64,000 nt of DNA, from the NCBI GenBank assembly GCA_947085765.1, contig CAMTXZ010000075.1:1-64000 (forward strand), given 5' to 3'. Source of the stretch: JAKFXL01 sp947085765. GTDB lineage: Bacteria; Pseudomonadota; Gammaproteobacteria; Tenderiales; Tenderiaceae. The notes under the pieces were generated by a model. It did not search any database. It worked only from the letters and a program-made list of their open reading frames with translations, and was not told the origin of the DNA. A program made the position numbers and the translations under genes. Below, piece by piece: positions 8,148 through 15,877 of this stretch; the stretch's first letter is position 1, and every line of letters begins with the position of its first letter.

Positions 8148-8654
8148 GTGTCCGTATACTCACTGGAAAAACTGATTGCTGAAACCCGGCGCATCGCCCG
8201 GGAGTATCGCAACGCCACCGGCAAACCGCTGGGCGGCGTGAGTGGTGAGATTGCGCAGTTTGATGCCTGCAAAGAGTTGGGGTTGGAATCGGTGCCGGTC
8301 GGAACCGAGGGTGGTTACGATGCCGTGGGCCGGGGTAAACGCGACGGCAAAAAGGTACAGATCAAGGCGCGCACGATCTTTGATGAGGGTAAACAGGGGC
8401 AGCGTATCGGTCAGCTCAAGTTAGAGCAGGAGTGGGATAGTGTGGTGCTGGTACTGCTGGATGAGAACTTCGAACCCTTTGAGATGTACGAGGCTGAGCG
8501 TGCCGAACTGACCGCGGCCCAGCACGAGAACGAGAGTAAACGTAGTAAACGTGGCGCTATGTCCGTCGCCAAATTCAAAGCCATCAGCCAGCTGGTCTGG
8601 ACCCGCGAGCGCGGTGAAGAGGATGAGGTCTGGGATAACCAGTCCGGCGTCTGA
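8148..8654 (+). CDS. Hypothetical protein with PD-(D/E)XK-like pattern
   Basis: A 168-residue soluble protein, GTG start, with only a weak TAGGT ribosome site. I recall similar proteins under a DUF6998-type label, without assigned function. The N-terminal half shows an order of residues resembling the PD-(D/E)XK nuclease core: Glu34 in GEIAQFDACKELGL, then GGYDAV (Asp58) and KKVQIKAR with a lysine two residues after a polar one, in place of E-x-K. The C-terminal part is charged and helical. It lies 26 bases before yoaA on the same strand, so it may be co-transcribed with that DNA helicase, which would suit a DNA-related role. The nuclease link is an inference from a short pattern. Confidence 0.6.
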   Translation: MSVYSLEKLIAETRRIAREYRNATGKPLGGVSGEIAQFDACKELGLESVPVGTEGGYDAVGRGKRDGKKVQIKARTIFDEGKQGQRIGQLKLEQEWDSVVLVLLDENFEPFEMYEAERAELTAAQHENESKRSKRGAMSVAKFKAISQLVWTRERGEEDEVWDNQSGV

Positions 8655-8680
8655 TTCACCTCTAATTCTGAACTCATTTA

Positions 8681-10627
8681 ATGCCATTTATTGAAGCAGC
8701 TGAAGTATTGGGGCTTGACGGCCCGATGGCCCGTTGTATCGACGGCTTTTTGCCACGTCTGCAGCAGCAGGAGATGGCGCGGGCGGTAGAGGCGGCGATT
8801 AAAAATAACCAGGCACTGATCTGTGAAGCGGGCACCGGCACCGGCAAGACCTTTGCCTATCTGGTGCCAGCGCTGCTGTCGGGACAGAAGGTGGTGATCT
8901 CCACCGGCACCAAAAATCTCCAGGATCAGCTCTATCAGAAGGATCTGCCGCTGGTGCGCAAGGCACTCCAGGTGCCGGTGACCACGGCGCTGCTCAAAGG
9001 GCGCAGCAACTACCTCTGCCTCTATCGCCTGCGTATCACCACTGCCGAGGGGCGTCTCGCCTCGCGGGAGATGATCCACCAGTTGCAGCAGGTGGGGGAG
9101 TGGGCCGGGCTGACCGAATCAGGCGACATCACCGAGTTTATGGAGATCGGCGAGGATTCGATGTTGTGGCCGATGGTGACCTCGACCATCGACAACTGCC
9201 TTGGCTCCGAGTGCCCGGACTTTGGTGAGTGCCATGTGATGAAGGCGCGGCGCGAGGCGACAAACGCCGATGTGGTGGTAATCAATCACCACCTGCTGCT
9301 GGCGGACATGGTGCTGCGCGAAGATGGCTTCGGTGAGCTGCTGCCAACGGCTAACGCCTACATTATCGATGAGGCCCATCAACTGCCCGAGATCGCCGGT
9401 AACTTTTTTGGTACTCACCTCAGCAGTCGCCAACTCAGCGAGCTGGCCAAAGATAGCACCAAGGAGTACTACAGCTGCGCAGTGGATAGCCCGGTGCTGT
9501 TAAAGGTGGCGGACCGGCTTGAGTACGTGGTGCGTGATCTGCGTCTGGCGCTCGGTGATAGCAGCCAGCGTACTCCGTGGCAGACGTTGTGCAAGGAACC
9601 GAAGGTGGTCGAACAGCTGGGTAACCTGGCGCAGGTGCTGGATGACCTGCACGAATCGCTCAAGTTGCTGGCGTCACGCAGCAAGGGGCTAGAGAACTGC
9701 CTGGAACGTTGTGAGGCTCTGCGTGCTCACCTAAAACTTTTCAGCCACGCCGGAGATGATGAAAACGTCTATTGGGTCGACATCTACAGCCGTACCTTTG
9801 TGCTCTGCTGTACACCGCTCAATGTTGCCGAACCGTTTCAGAAACGGATGCAACACCATAAAGCGGCATGGATCTTTACCTCCGCGACGCTGGCGGTGAA
9901 TGGCCGTTTTGACCACTACACCCGCCAGCTAGGATTGGAGATGGCGGCGACTGCGTTGTGGGATAGCCCGTTTGACTATCGCCGCAATGCACTGCTCTAT
10001 GTGCCGGAGGCGATGCCAGAACCTAATAGCTACGGTTATACCGAGGCGGTGATCGAAGCGGCGCTGCCGGTATTGCAGGCCTCGCGGGGCCGCGCCTTTC
10101 TGCTCTTTACCAGCCATCGGGCCTTGAAACAGGCAGCGGAGTTGTTGGCGGATAAGGTTGAGTTTCCGCTGCTGGTGCAGGGTAGCTACCCACGTAATGA
10201 ACTGTTGCGCCGCTTCCGTGAACTGGGCAATGCAATTTTGCTCGGTACCGGCAGCTTTTGGGAGGGCGTCGATGTGCGCGGTGAGGCGCTCTCCTGTGTG
10301 ATTATCGACAAACTGCCGTTTGCCTCTCCAGATGACCCGGTGATGCAGGCCCGTGCCGACGTGCTGCGCAGCCAGGGTGGTAATCCATTTATGGAGCAGC
10401 AGGTGCCACAGGCAGTGATCACACTTAAGCAGGGTGTGGGGCGTCTGATTCGTGATGTGAATGATCGTGGTGTGATGATGCTCTGTGATCCACGTTTGAT
10501 CAGCAAACCCTACGGCAAGGTTTTTCTCGACAGTCTGCCACCCATGTATCGCACCCGTAAAGTTGAACGGGTAAAACGTTTTTTTGAGCTGGAACAAGCA
10601 GATCCCGTTGCCACTCCACCTGCCTGA
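8681..10627 (+). CDS. yoaA: ATP-dependent DNA helicase YoaA (XPD/DinG family)
   Basis: A 648-residue superfamily 2 Fe-S helicase that unwinds DNA 5' to 3' and, in E. coli, cooperates with the HolC (chi) clamp-loader subunit at stalled forks. Walker A AGTGTGKT is at 50-57 and the DEAH box at 230-233. The iron-sulfur cluster cysteines are all present: C113 (NYLC), C173 and C178 (DNCLGSEC) and C184 (ECHVM). Motifs IV-VI include TSSF-like GTGSFWEGVDVRGE and TLKQGVGRLIRD. Length and similarity along the whole protein match YoaA better than the longer DinG. It is followed, after a small ORF, by tsaB, the same neighbourhood as in E. coli. Confidence 0.93.
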   Translation: MPFIEAAEVLGLDGPMARCIDGFLPRLQQQEMARAVEAAIKNNQALICEAGTGTGKTFAYLVPALLSGQKVVISTGTKNLQDQLYQKDLPLVRKALQVPVTTALLKGRSNYLCLYRLRITTAEGRLASREMIHQLQQVGEWAGLTESGDITEFMEIGEDSMLWPMVTSTIDNCLGSECPDFGECHVMKARREATNADVVVINHHLLLADMVLREDGFGELLPTANAYIIDEAHQLPEIAGNFFGTHLSSRQLSELAKDSTKEYYSCAVDSPVLLKVADRLEYVVRDLRLALGDSSQRTPWQTLCKEPKVVEQLGNLAQVLDDLHESLKLLASRSKGLENCLERCEALRAHLKLFSHAGDDENVYWVDIYSRTFVLCCTPLNVAEPFQKRMQHHKAAWIFTSATLAVNGRFDHYTRQLGLEMAATALWDSPFDYRRNALLYVPEAMPEPNSYGYTEAVIEAALPVLQASRGRAFLLFTSHRALKQAAELLADKVEFPLLVQGSYPRNELLRRFRELGNAILLGTGSFWEGVDVRGEALSCVIIDKLPFASPDDPVMQARADVLRSQGGNPFMEQQVPQAVITLKQGVGRLIRDVNDRGVMMLCDPRLISKPYGKVFLDSLPPMYRTRKVERVKRFFELEQADPVATPPA

Positions 10628-10753
10628 ATCGTTGTAACAGTTGTTTGCCTTTCAGTGCCATCGCCCCCTCTCAAGTCCGTCTCACCACAGGCCGTTAGCC
10701 TTATGCAGTCGTAGTACTTTGTAATTTCTCGGGGCAGCACAAGGAGCGCAGCC

Positions 10754-10936
10754 ATGACAAATATAATGGGTATGATTATCGAGGCAGTAGTAGTGTCATT
10801 CTGTATGGGAGGCGCGTTGGGCGCAGTGGTGACCATGCATTTCCAGCACAAGCGTAACAAGGTCGAGAGCAGTGAGTTTGCCGACCATTCGTTAACGCCG
10901 GTCGAAGTAAGGTTTAATACTCGCCGTTTTAAATGA
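10754..10936 (+). CDS. Small single-pass membrane protein, hypothetical
   Basis: A 60-residue ORF with one hydrophobic segment (about residues 7-28, GMIIEAVVVSFCMGGALGAVVT) followed by a basic tail. It has a clear Shine-Dalgarno AAGGAG 7 bases before the ATG, and a terminator follows 15 bases after its stop. These two signals suggest a real gene. No family is recognised and no function is proposed; it sits between yoaA and tsaB. Confidence 0.6.
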   Translation: MTNIMGMIIEAVVVSFCMGGALGAVVTMHFQHKRNKVESSEFADHSLTPVEVRFNTRRFK

Positions 10937-10951
10937 CCAAGTCTCTGTTGT

Positions 10952-10992
10952 AGCAGGCTGCTAGTTGTTCAGGCAGCCTGCTGATCTTCTTT
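10952..10992 (+). terminator. Rho-independent terminator before tsaB
   Basis: A perfect 10-bp stem AGCAGGCTGC (10952-10961) and GCAGCCTGCT (10973-10982) with an 11-base loop, followed by a T-rich tract (TCTTCTTTT). It would end transcripts from yoaA and the small ORF. Confidence 0.85.
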
Positions 10993-11067
10993 TACCTGCA
11001 TCACCCTTTATCGCTTACCCCTTTCCCTCTATTATAGGGACCCCGCCCAAACGACTGGAAAACATCA

Positions 11068-11742
11068 TTGAATATTCTTGCCATTGAGACCTCAACCGAG
11101 GCCTGCTCCGCAGCGCTGCTGATTAATGGCGAAATCGAGGAGCGTTTTGAATTGGCTCCACGTGGTCATGGTGATCTGATTTTGCAGATGGTCGATGATC
11201 TGCTCGCTGATGCCGCACTCAAACCGCAACAACTTACCGCCATCGCCTTTGGTCGTGGCCCTGGTGCATTTACCGGTGTTCGCATCGCCACCAGCGTGGT
11301 GCAGGGCATCGCTCTGGGCGTGGATCTGCCGGTAGTGCCGGTCTCGACGCTGGCGGCGCTGGCCCAAGGCGCCTATCGTCACCATCAACAGCGCAAACTC
11401 CTGTGTGCGATGGATGCACGTATGGGGGAGATTTACTGGGGTGCGTATGCAATTGAGGCGGGAGTGGCGCTGGCGCAGGCCGATGAGTGTGTCTGCCCGG
11501 CCGCAGCGGCACCTGCCGTGAGCGGGGGTGAATGGCAGGGGGTGGGCACAGGCTGGCAGGTCTATGGTGATGCCCTGGTGCAGCGTTATGGTGCGCTGGC
11601 ATCTGTGTGTGATGCGGCTGCATTGCCCCATGCCCGGGATGTGGCGCTGCTGGCAGAGCATGGCTACCGCAACGGCAGGGCGGTGAGTGCCGAGCAGGCG
11701 TTGCCGGTCTATCTGCGCGATAACGTGGTCAGCCGTGGTTGA
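11068..11742 (+). CDS. tsaB: tRNA threonylcarbamoyladenosine biosynthesis protein TsaB
   Basis: A 224-residue paralogue of TsaD (ASKHA fold) that forms the TsaB-TsaD-TsaE complex making t6A37 in ANN-decoding tRNAs. The start NILAIETSTEACSAAL and GRGPGAFTGVRIA are diagnostic, as is MDARMGEIYWGAY. The metal-binding histidines of TsaD are absent, as expected. The start codon is TTG with only a poor TGGAA-like ribosome site; no ATG is available that keeps the conserved N-terminal strand. TTG initiation may keep expression low. An intrinsic terminator lies upstream, so it probably has its own promoter; cpdA starts 17 bases downstream and is likely co-transcribed. Confidence 0.93.
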   Translation: MNILAIETSTEACSAALLINGEIEERFELAPRGHGDLILQMVDDLLADAALKPQQLTAIAFGRGPGAFTGVRIATSVVQGIALGVDLPVVPVSTLAALAQGAYRHHQQRKLLCAMDARMGEIYWGAYAIEAGVALAQADECVCPAAAAPAVSGGEWQGVGTGWQVYGDALVQRYGALASVCDAAALPHARDVALLAEHGYRNGRAVSAEQALPVYLRDNVVSRG

Positions 11743-11759
11743 GATGGTTATAAACAGAG

Positions 11760-12557
11760 ATGAAAAATAACAACGGCTGTATCAATATCGTTCAACTCTC
11801 TGACCCACATCTGTTTGCGGATGAGCAGGGCAGTATGTATGGACTCAACACCCTGCAAAGCCTGCGGGCGGTGGTGGCCGAGGTGGCGCAACAGTCGTTT
11901 GATCTGGCTGTTGTCACCGGCGACTTGAGTCAGGATCTGCAACCAGCCGCCTATCAGCATCTGCGTCAAGCGTTGCAGGGGTTGGATATGCCGCTGCATC
12001 TGATGCCCGGCAATCACGATGACTGGTCGTTGATGATGACGGAGTTTCAGCAAGGCAACATCTCCTGCATCAAACAGGTGGTAATTGGACAGTGGCAGAT
12101 TATCCTGCTCAATACTCAGGTGGTCGGTGAGGTAGGTGGATATCTGAGTGACGATGAGTTGAATTGGTTAGAGCAGACATTGGCTGACGCGGCGGCACCC
12201 AACGCCGTGGTCTGTATTCATCACCACCCGGTTGACATGGGGTGCCGCTGGCTCGACCAGATTGGTCTGCATAACTCTGACAAGTTGTTTGAGGTGCTGG
12301 CATCCCATGCGCAGGTGAAGGCGCTGTTGTGGGGCCACGTGCATCAGGAGTTTGATGAGAGCCGGGCCGGACTGCGGCTGCTCTCATGCCCCTCTACCTG
12401 CATCCAGTTCAAACCGGGCAGTGATAAATTTGACCTTGATCAGCGGGCGCCAGGGTATCGCTGGTTAAAACTTTATGATGATGGTTCACTCGATACCGGC
12501 GTCAAACGGATCGACAAAATCCCCGGCCAGATTGACGCCAGCCAGAAAGGGTATTGA
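11760..12557 (+). CDS. cpdA: 3',5'-cyclic-AMP phosphodiesterase CpdA
   Basis: A 265-residue class III metallophosphoesterase that hydrolyses cAMP to AMP and so tunes CRP-dependent transcription. All dimetal motifs are present: DPH (15-17), GDLSQD with Asp55, GNHD (84-87), HHHP (154-157) and GHVH (192-195). The SCPSTCIQFKPGSDKFDLD segment near 215-235 is typical of CpdA, as opposed to generic Icc-type phosphoesterases. It is 17 bases downstream of tsaB and closed by a strong bidirectional terminator shared with the convergent phoU. Confidence 0.92.
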   Translation: MKNNNGCINIVQLSDPHLFADEQGSMYGLNTLQSLRAVVAEVAQQSFDLAVVTGDLSQDLQPAAYQHLRQALQGLDMPLHLMPGNHDDWSLMMTEFQQGNISCIKQVVIGQWQIILLNTQVVGEVGGYLSDDELNWLEQTLADAAAPNAVVCIHHHPVDMGCRWLDQIGLHNSDKLFEVLASHAQVKALLWGHVHQEFDESRAGLRLLSCPSTCIQFKPGSDKFDLDQRAPGYRWLKLYDDGSLDTGVKRIDKIPGQIDASQKGY

Positions 12558-12566
12558 TCCCTGAAA

Positions 12567-12601
12567 CAGAAAAGGCCCGCTGAGCGCGCGGGCCTTTTCT
12601 G
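12567..12601. terminator. Bidirectional terminator between cpdA and phoU
   Basis: A perfect 14-bp stem (12567-12580 with 12588-12601) around a 7-base loop, with A-run on the left and T-run on the right. It can therefore stop both the plus-strand cpdA and minus-strand phoU transcripts. Confidence 0.93.
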
Positions 12602-12619
12602 TTTAGTACAGCTACACAG

Positions 12620-13321
12620 TTATTTGTGCAGCTCTTCCTCCATCTGTTCAACGCTGATGTGTCTGACATTTTTACCCTTAACTAGGTAGATGATGTATTC
12701 ACACATGTTTTTGGCGTGGTCGCCGGTGCGCTCCAGCGCCCGGGCGGCCCAGATCACATTGAGTACCCGTTTGATGGTGCGTGGATCTTCCATCATAAAG
12801 GTCATGTTCTGGCGCATGATCGCTTCATACTCATGGTCAACCTGCAGGTCCATCTTTGCGACGGCGATGGCGGCATCGACATCCATGCGCACAAAGGCAT
12901 CAAGGGCACCGTGAATCATCTTCTGCACATGGCTGCCAAGTGACTGGATCTCGATGTAACTGTTGCGGGGGCGTTCCATTTCGGCCAACTCTTTTGCCAT
13001 CCGGGCCACTTTTTTGGCCTGGTCACCCATGCGTTCCAGGTCGGTAATGGTCTTGATAACGGCAATCACCAGCCGCAGGTCACCGGCGGTGGGTTGGCGG
13101 CGGGCGAGGATATGGGTGCACTCCTCATCGATCTCAACCTCCATGGCGTTGACCTTGTAATCACCGGTGATGACATCCTCTGCCAGATCGATATTGCCCT
13201 CTGTCAGCGCCGTAACCGCATTCATGGTCTGCTGTTCAACCAGCCCACCCAAGGCAAATACATGGTTGCGCAGGTGTTCCAGTTCAGAATCAAACTGCTG
13301 TGATATGTGATGTTTATCCAT
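12620..13321 (-). CDS. phoU: Phosphate signalling regulator PhoU
   Basis: A 233-residue cytosolic protein made of two three-helix PhoU domains. It couples the PstSCAB transporter to the PhoR kinase and restrains the Pho response when phosphate is plentiful. The metal-binding E(D)xxxD motifs characteristic of each repeat can be seen (TDLERMGDQAKKVARM in the first, ARALERTGDHAKNMCEYI in the second). The ATG at 13321 (MDKHHIS) is preceded by GGAGAG and matches the family N-terminus; a TTG four codons upstream is less likely. It is the last gene of the pstCAB-phoU operon, 29 bases after pstB. Confidence 0.96.
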   Translation of the reverse strand: MDKHHISQQFDSELEHLRNHVFALGGLVEQQTMNAVTALTEGNIDLAEDVITGDYKVNAMEVEIDEECTHILARRQPTAGDLRLVIAVIKTITDLERMGDQAKKVARMAKELAEMERPRNSYIEIQSLGSHVQKMIHGALDAFVRMDVDAAIAVAKMDLQVDHEYEAIMRQNMTFMMEDPRTIKRVLNVIWAARALERTGDHAKNMCEYIIYLVKGKNVRHISVEQMEEELHK

Positions 13322-13350
13322 GGCTCTCTCCAATATAGGCGTTGTGCGGT

Positions 13351-14184
13351 TTAACCATAACGACCGGTAATGTAATCCTCGGTCTGTTTTTTGCCAGGAT
13401 TAGTAAACAGGGTGTCTGTGCTAGCCAGTTCGATCAGCTCGCCCATGTACATAAAGGCGGTGAAGTCGGAGACTCGTGCCGCTTGCTGCATGTTGTGAGT
13501 GACGATGATGATGGTATAGGTCGATTTCAGTTCGTAAATCAGCTCTTCGATCTTCAGGGTTGAGATTGGATCCAGCGCCGAGGCTGGCTCATCAAGCAGC
13601 AGTACCTCGGGTTCAATCGCGATGGCGCGGGCGATCACCAGGCGTTGTTGCTGGCCGCCGGAGAGGCCAAAGGCGCTGTCGTGCAGCCGGTCCTTCACTT
13701 CATCCCAGAGTGCCGCCCGTTTGAGTGAGTTCTCGACCGCCTCATCCAGTACCCGGCGCTCTTTCACCCCCTGAATTCGCAGGCCATAGGCGACGTTTTC
13801 ATAGATCGACTTGGGGAAGGGGTTGGGCTTCTGGAACACCATGCCAACCCGGCGGCGCAGGGCGGAGACGTCAACGGTCCGGGCGTAGATGTCGTCGCCG
13901 TCGAGCAGAATCTGCCCTTCGATACGGACATCATCCACCAGGTCGTTCATGCGGTTGAAGCAGCGCAGCAGGGTTGATTTGCCGCAGCCGCTCGGACCGA
14001 TAAAGGCGGTGACACGCTGTTTTGGGATCGGCATGTTGATCCCCTTTAGCGCCTCTTTATCGCCGTAGAAGAGCCTGAGGTCTTTTACTACGATGGTGTT
14101 TTCGGTCAGCACACTGTTTTGGGCCGCACGCTCGCCGGTGATGGCGCCAAGGTCAATGCCGTGTGTCATGGTTGCAGATTTCAT
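13351..14184 (-). CDS. pstB: Phosphate ABC transporter ATP-binding protein PstB
   Basis: A 277-residue ABC ATPase that energises high-affinity phosphate import. Walker A GPSGCGKST (63-71), Q-loop Gln118 in VFQKPNPFPKS, signature LSGGQQQR (174-181), Walker B LLLDEP (195-200) and H-loop His230 are all intact. QKPNPFPKSIYENVAYG and the C-terminal KKQTEDYITGRYG are PstB-specific. About 30 extra N-terminal residues precede the usual start region, as often in gammaproteobacterial PstB. The ATG at 14184 is preferred to the GTG one codon earlier; no strong ribosome site is visible. It lies 28 bases after pstA. Confidence 0.96.
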   Translation of the reverse strand: MKSATMTHGIDLGAITGERAAQNSVLTENTIVVKDLRLFYGDKEALKGINMPIPKQRVTAFIGPSGCGKSTLLRCFNRMNDLVDDVRIEGQILLDGDDIYARTVDVSALRRRVGMVFQKPNPFPKSIYENVAYGLRIQGVKERRVLDEAVENSLKRAALWDEVKDRLHDSAFGLSGGQQQRLVIARAIAIEPEVLLLDEPASALDPISTLKIEELIYELKSTYTIIIVTHNMQQAARVSDFTAFMYMGELIELASTDTLFTNPGKKQTEDYITGRYG

Positions 14185-14212
14185 CACTTAAGTTTCCGTC
14201 TCTTGAATTTGG

Positions 14213-15877
14213 TTACTGTTCTAGCGCTTTGTATTTTTCACGCAAGCGGTTACGGATGGTAATGGCCGCCAGAGTGAGCACAACAATTACAATGACCAGC
14301 AGTAGCGCGGTTGCATAGACCAGTGGCCGGGCTGCCTCGATATTGGGGCTCTGAAAGCCAACATCGTAGATATGAAAGCCTAAGTGCATGAATTTACGAT
14401 CCAGATGAACAAAGGGGAAGTTGCCATCCAGCGGCAGCGATGGCGCCAACTTGACCACCCCTACGAGCATCAGTGGCGCCACTTCGCCCGCAGCCCGTGC
14501 AATCGCCAGGATCATCCCGGTCATGATGGCCGGGCTGGCCATGGGGATGATGGTGCGCCACAGGGTTTCGGCCTTGGTGGCGCCGAGCGCCAGGCTCCCT
14601 TCACGGATGGAGCGCGGGATGCGTGATAGTCCCTCTTCGGTGGCGACAATGACTACGGGCATCGTCAGCAACGCCAGTGTGAGGGAGGCCCATAGCAGCC
14701 CTGGTGTACCAAAAACAGGCGCCGGTGAGGACTCGGGAAAAAACAGGCTGTCGATGGAGCCGCCGAGAAAGTAGACAAAAAAGCCCAGTCCAAATACACC
14801 ATAAACAATGGCCGGCACCCCGGCAAGATTGTTGACGGCGATGCGGATGGTGCGGGTGATAAACCCTTGCTTGGCATATTCACGCAGGTAGATGGCGGCG
14901 ATCACACCAAACGGAGTCGCCAGCATCGACATGATGATGACCATAATGACGGTGCCAAAGATGGCAGGGAAGATGCCCCCCTCGGTATTGGCCTCCCGCG
15001 GATCCTCTGACAGGAACTCCCAGACCTTCTCGAAGTAGAAGAGTGTCTTGGCAAAGAGGGAGAGTTTGTTAGGTTGGTAGGCGCGGACTATCTTGGCCAG
15101 CGGCAGATCAACCACCTGACCGGTAGATACCTTTACCGTGACAGTGGCTCGGTTGATCTCGTGATAGAGGCCCTGCAATTTGCTTTGCAGCCCCTCATAC
15201 TCCTGCTGCAGCACCTCTGTTTCGAGTGTGATCTCAGAGAGGTTTTCCGGTGAGTCTTTGCCGTTCAGTTCCAGTTTACGCTTTGTCAGCCGCAGCTGTT
15301 CCATCGAATAGTTGATAGAACCAATGTCGCTCTTTTCGATCTGGCGAATGGTTTTGAAGAGCGTCAGGGTTGTCTCGATCTGTTCTTGCAGGGCGTTCCA
15401 TGCCGTTGCACCTTCGCCCTCGGCGACCACAGCGCCATCTATTTTTAGCTGTAGCAGATCGCCGTGCAGATTGCCCCACTCAAGGCGTTCAAAGACAATA
15501 ATGTCCTTGGGGGTGGTGGTGCCACTGATCAGCGGTTCGATGATCCAGCGGAAATCGCTGCCACCAATATCGCGGTTGCCCACTTTAATCAGGTAACGGC
15601 TGATGCGGTCACTGCTGCTCTCCAGCGCGACGCCGCTGTCGTGGATGCGTTCCAGCGATACCTCTTCTTTTTCGCGCAGTTCACCTACCACCTGGACGAT
15701 TTCGCCGCCCTTGTAAGGGTCCTGGTACTGATAGGCGTGAATATCAGAGGGCCAGAAGTGGACCATGCCCCGGGCGATGATCAGACCGAGCAGGCCGATC
15801 ACCGCAAGCAGGCAGATGGAGACAGCGCCGGCCGTGAGCCAGATCCAGGGTTTACCGCTTTTTATCCAGTTTTTCAT
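14213..15877 (-). CDS. pstA: Phosphate ABC transporter permease PstA, long form
   Basis: A 554-residue inner-membrane permease, much longer than the roughly 290 residues of E. coli PstA. Residues 1-14 are cytoplasmic and 15-36 form the first membrane helix. A large insert (about 40-290), predicted periplasmic and including a coiled-coil stretch near 180-245, separates it from the permease domain (about 300-545). That domain carries the ABC coupling motif around SIREGSLALGATKAETLWRTIIPMA and AIARAAGEVAPLML. The long form is common in Chromatiales-like, Vibrio and Pseudomonas relatives. Its ATG overlaps the pstC stop by one base (TAATG), indicating translational coupling. Confidence 0.93.
   Translation of the reverse strand: MKNWIKSGKPWIWLTAGAVSICLLAVIGLLGLIIARGMVHFWPSDIHAYQYQDPYKGGEIVQVVGELREKEEVSLERIHDSGVALESSSDRISRYLIKVGNRDIGGSDFRWIIEPLISGTTTPKDIIVFERLEWGNLHGDLLQLKIDGAVVAEGEGATAWNALQEQIETTLTLFKTIRQIEKSDIGSINYSMEQLRLTKRKLELNGKDSPENLSEITLETEVLQQEYEGLQSKLQGLYHEINRATVTVKVSTGQVVDLPLAKIVRAYQPNKLSLFAKTLFYFEKVWEFLSEDPREANTEGGIFPAIFGTVIMVIIMSMLATPFGVIAAIYLREYAKQGFITRTIRIAVNNLAGVPAIVYGVFGLGFFVYFLGGSIDSLFFPESSPAPVFGTPGLLWASLTLALLTMPVVIVATEEGLSRIPRSIREGSLALGATKAETLWRTIIPMASPAIMTGMILAIARAAGEVAPLMLVGVVKLAPSLPLDGNFPFVHLDRKFMHLGFHIYDVGFQSPNIEAARPLVYATALLLVIVIVVLTLAAITIRNRLREKYKALEQ

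Noticed and set aside
9929..10597. 222-codon open frame antisense to yoaA
   Set aside because: The yoaA reading is fully supported by helicase motifs; the antisense product is rich in unlikely residues (His, Gln, Thr) and matches nothing.
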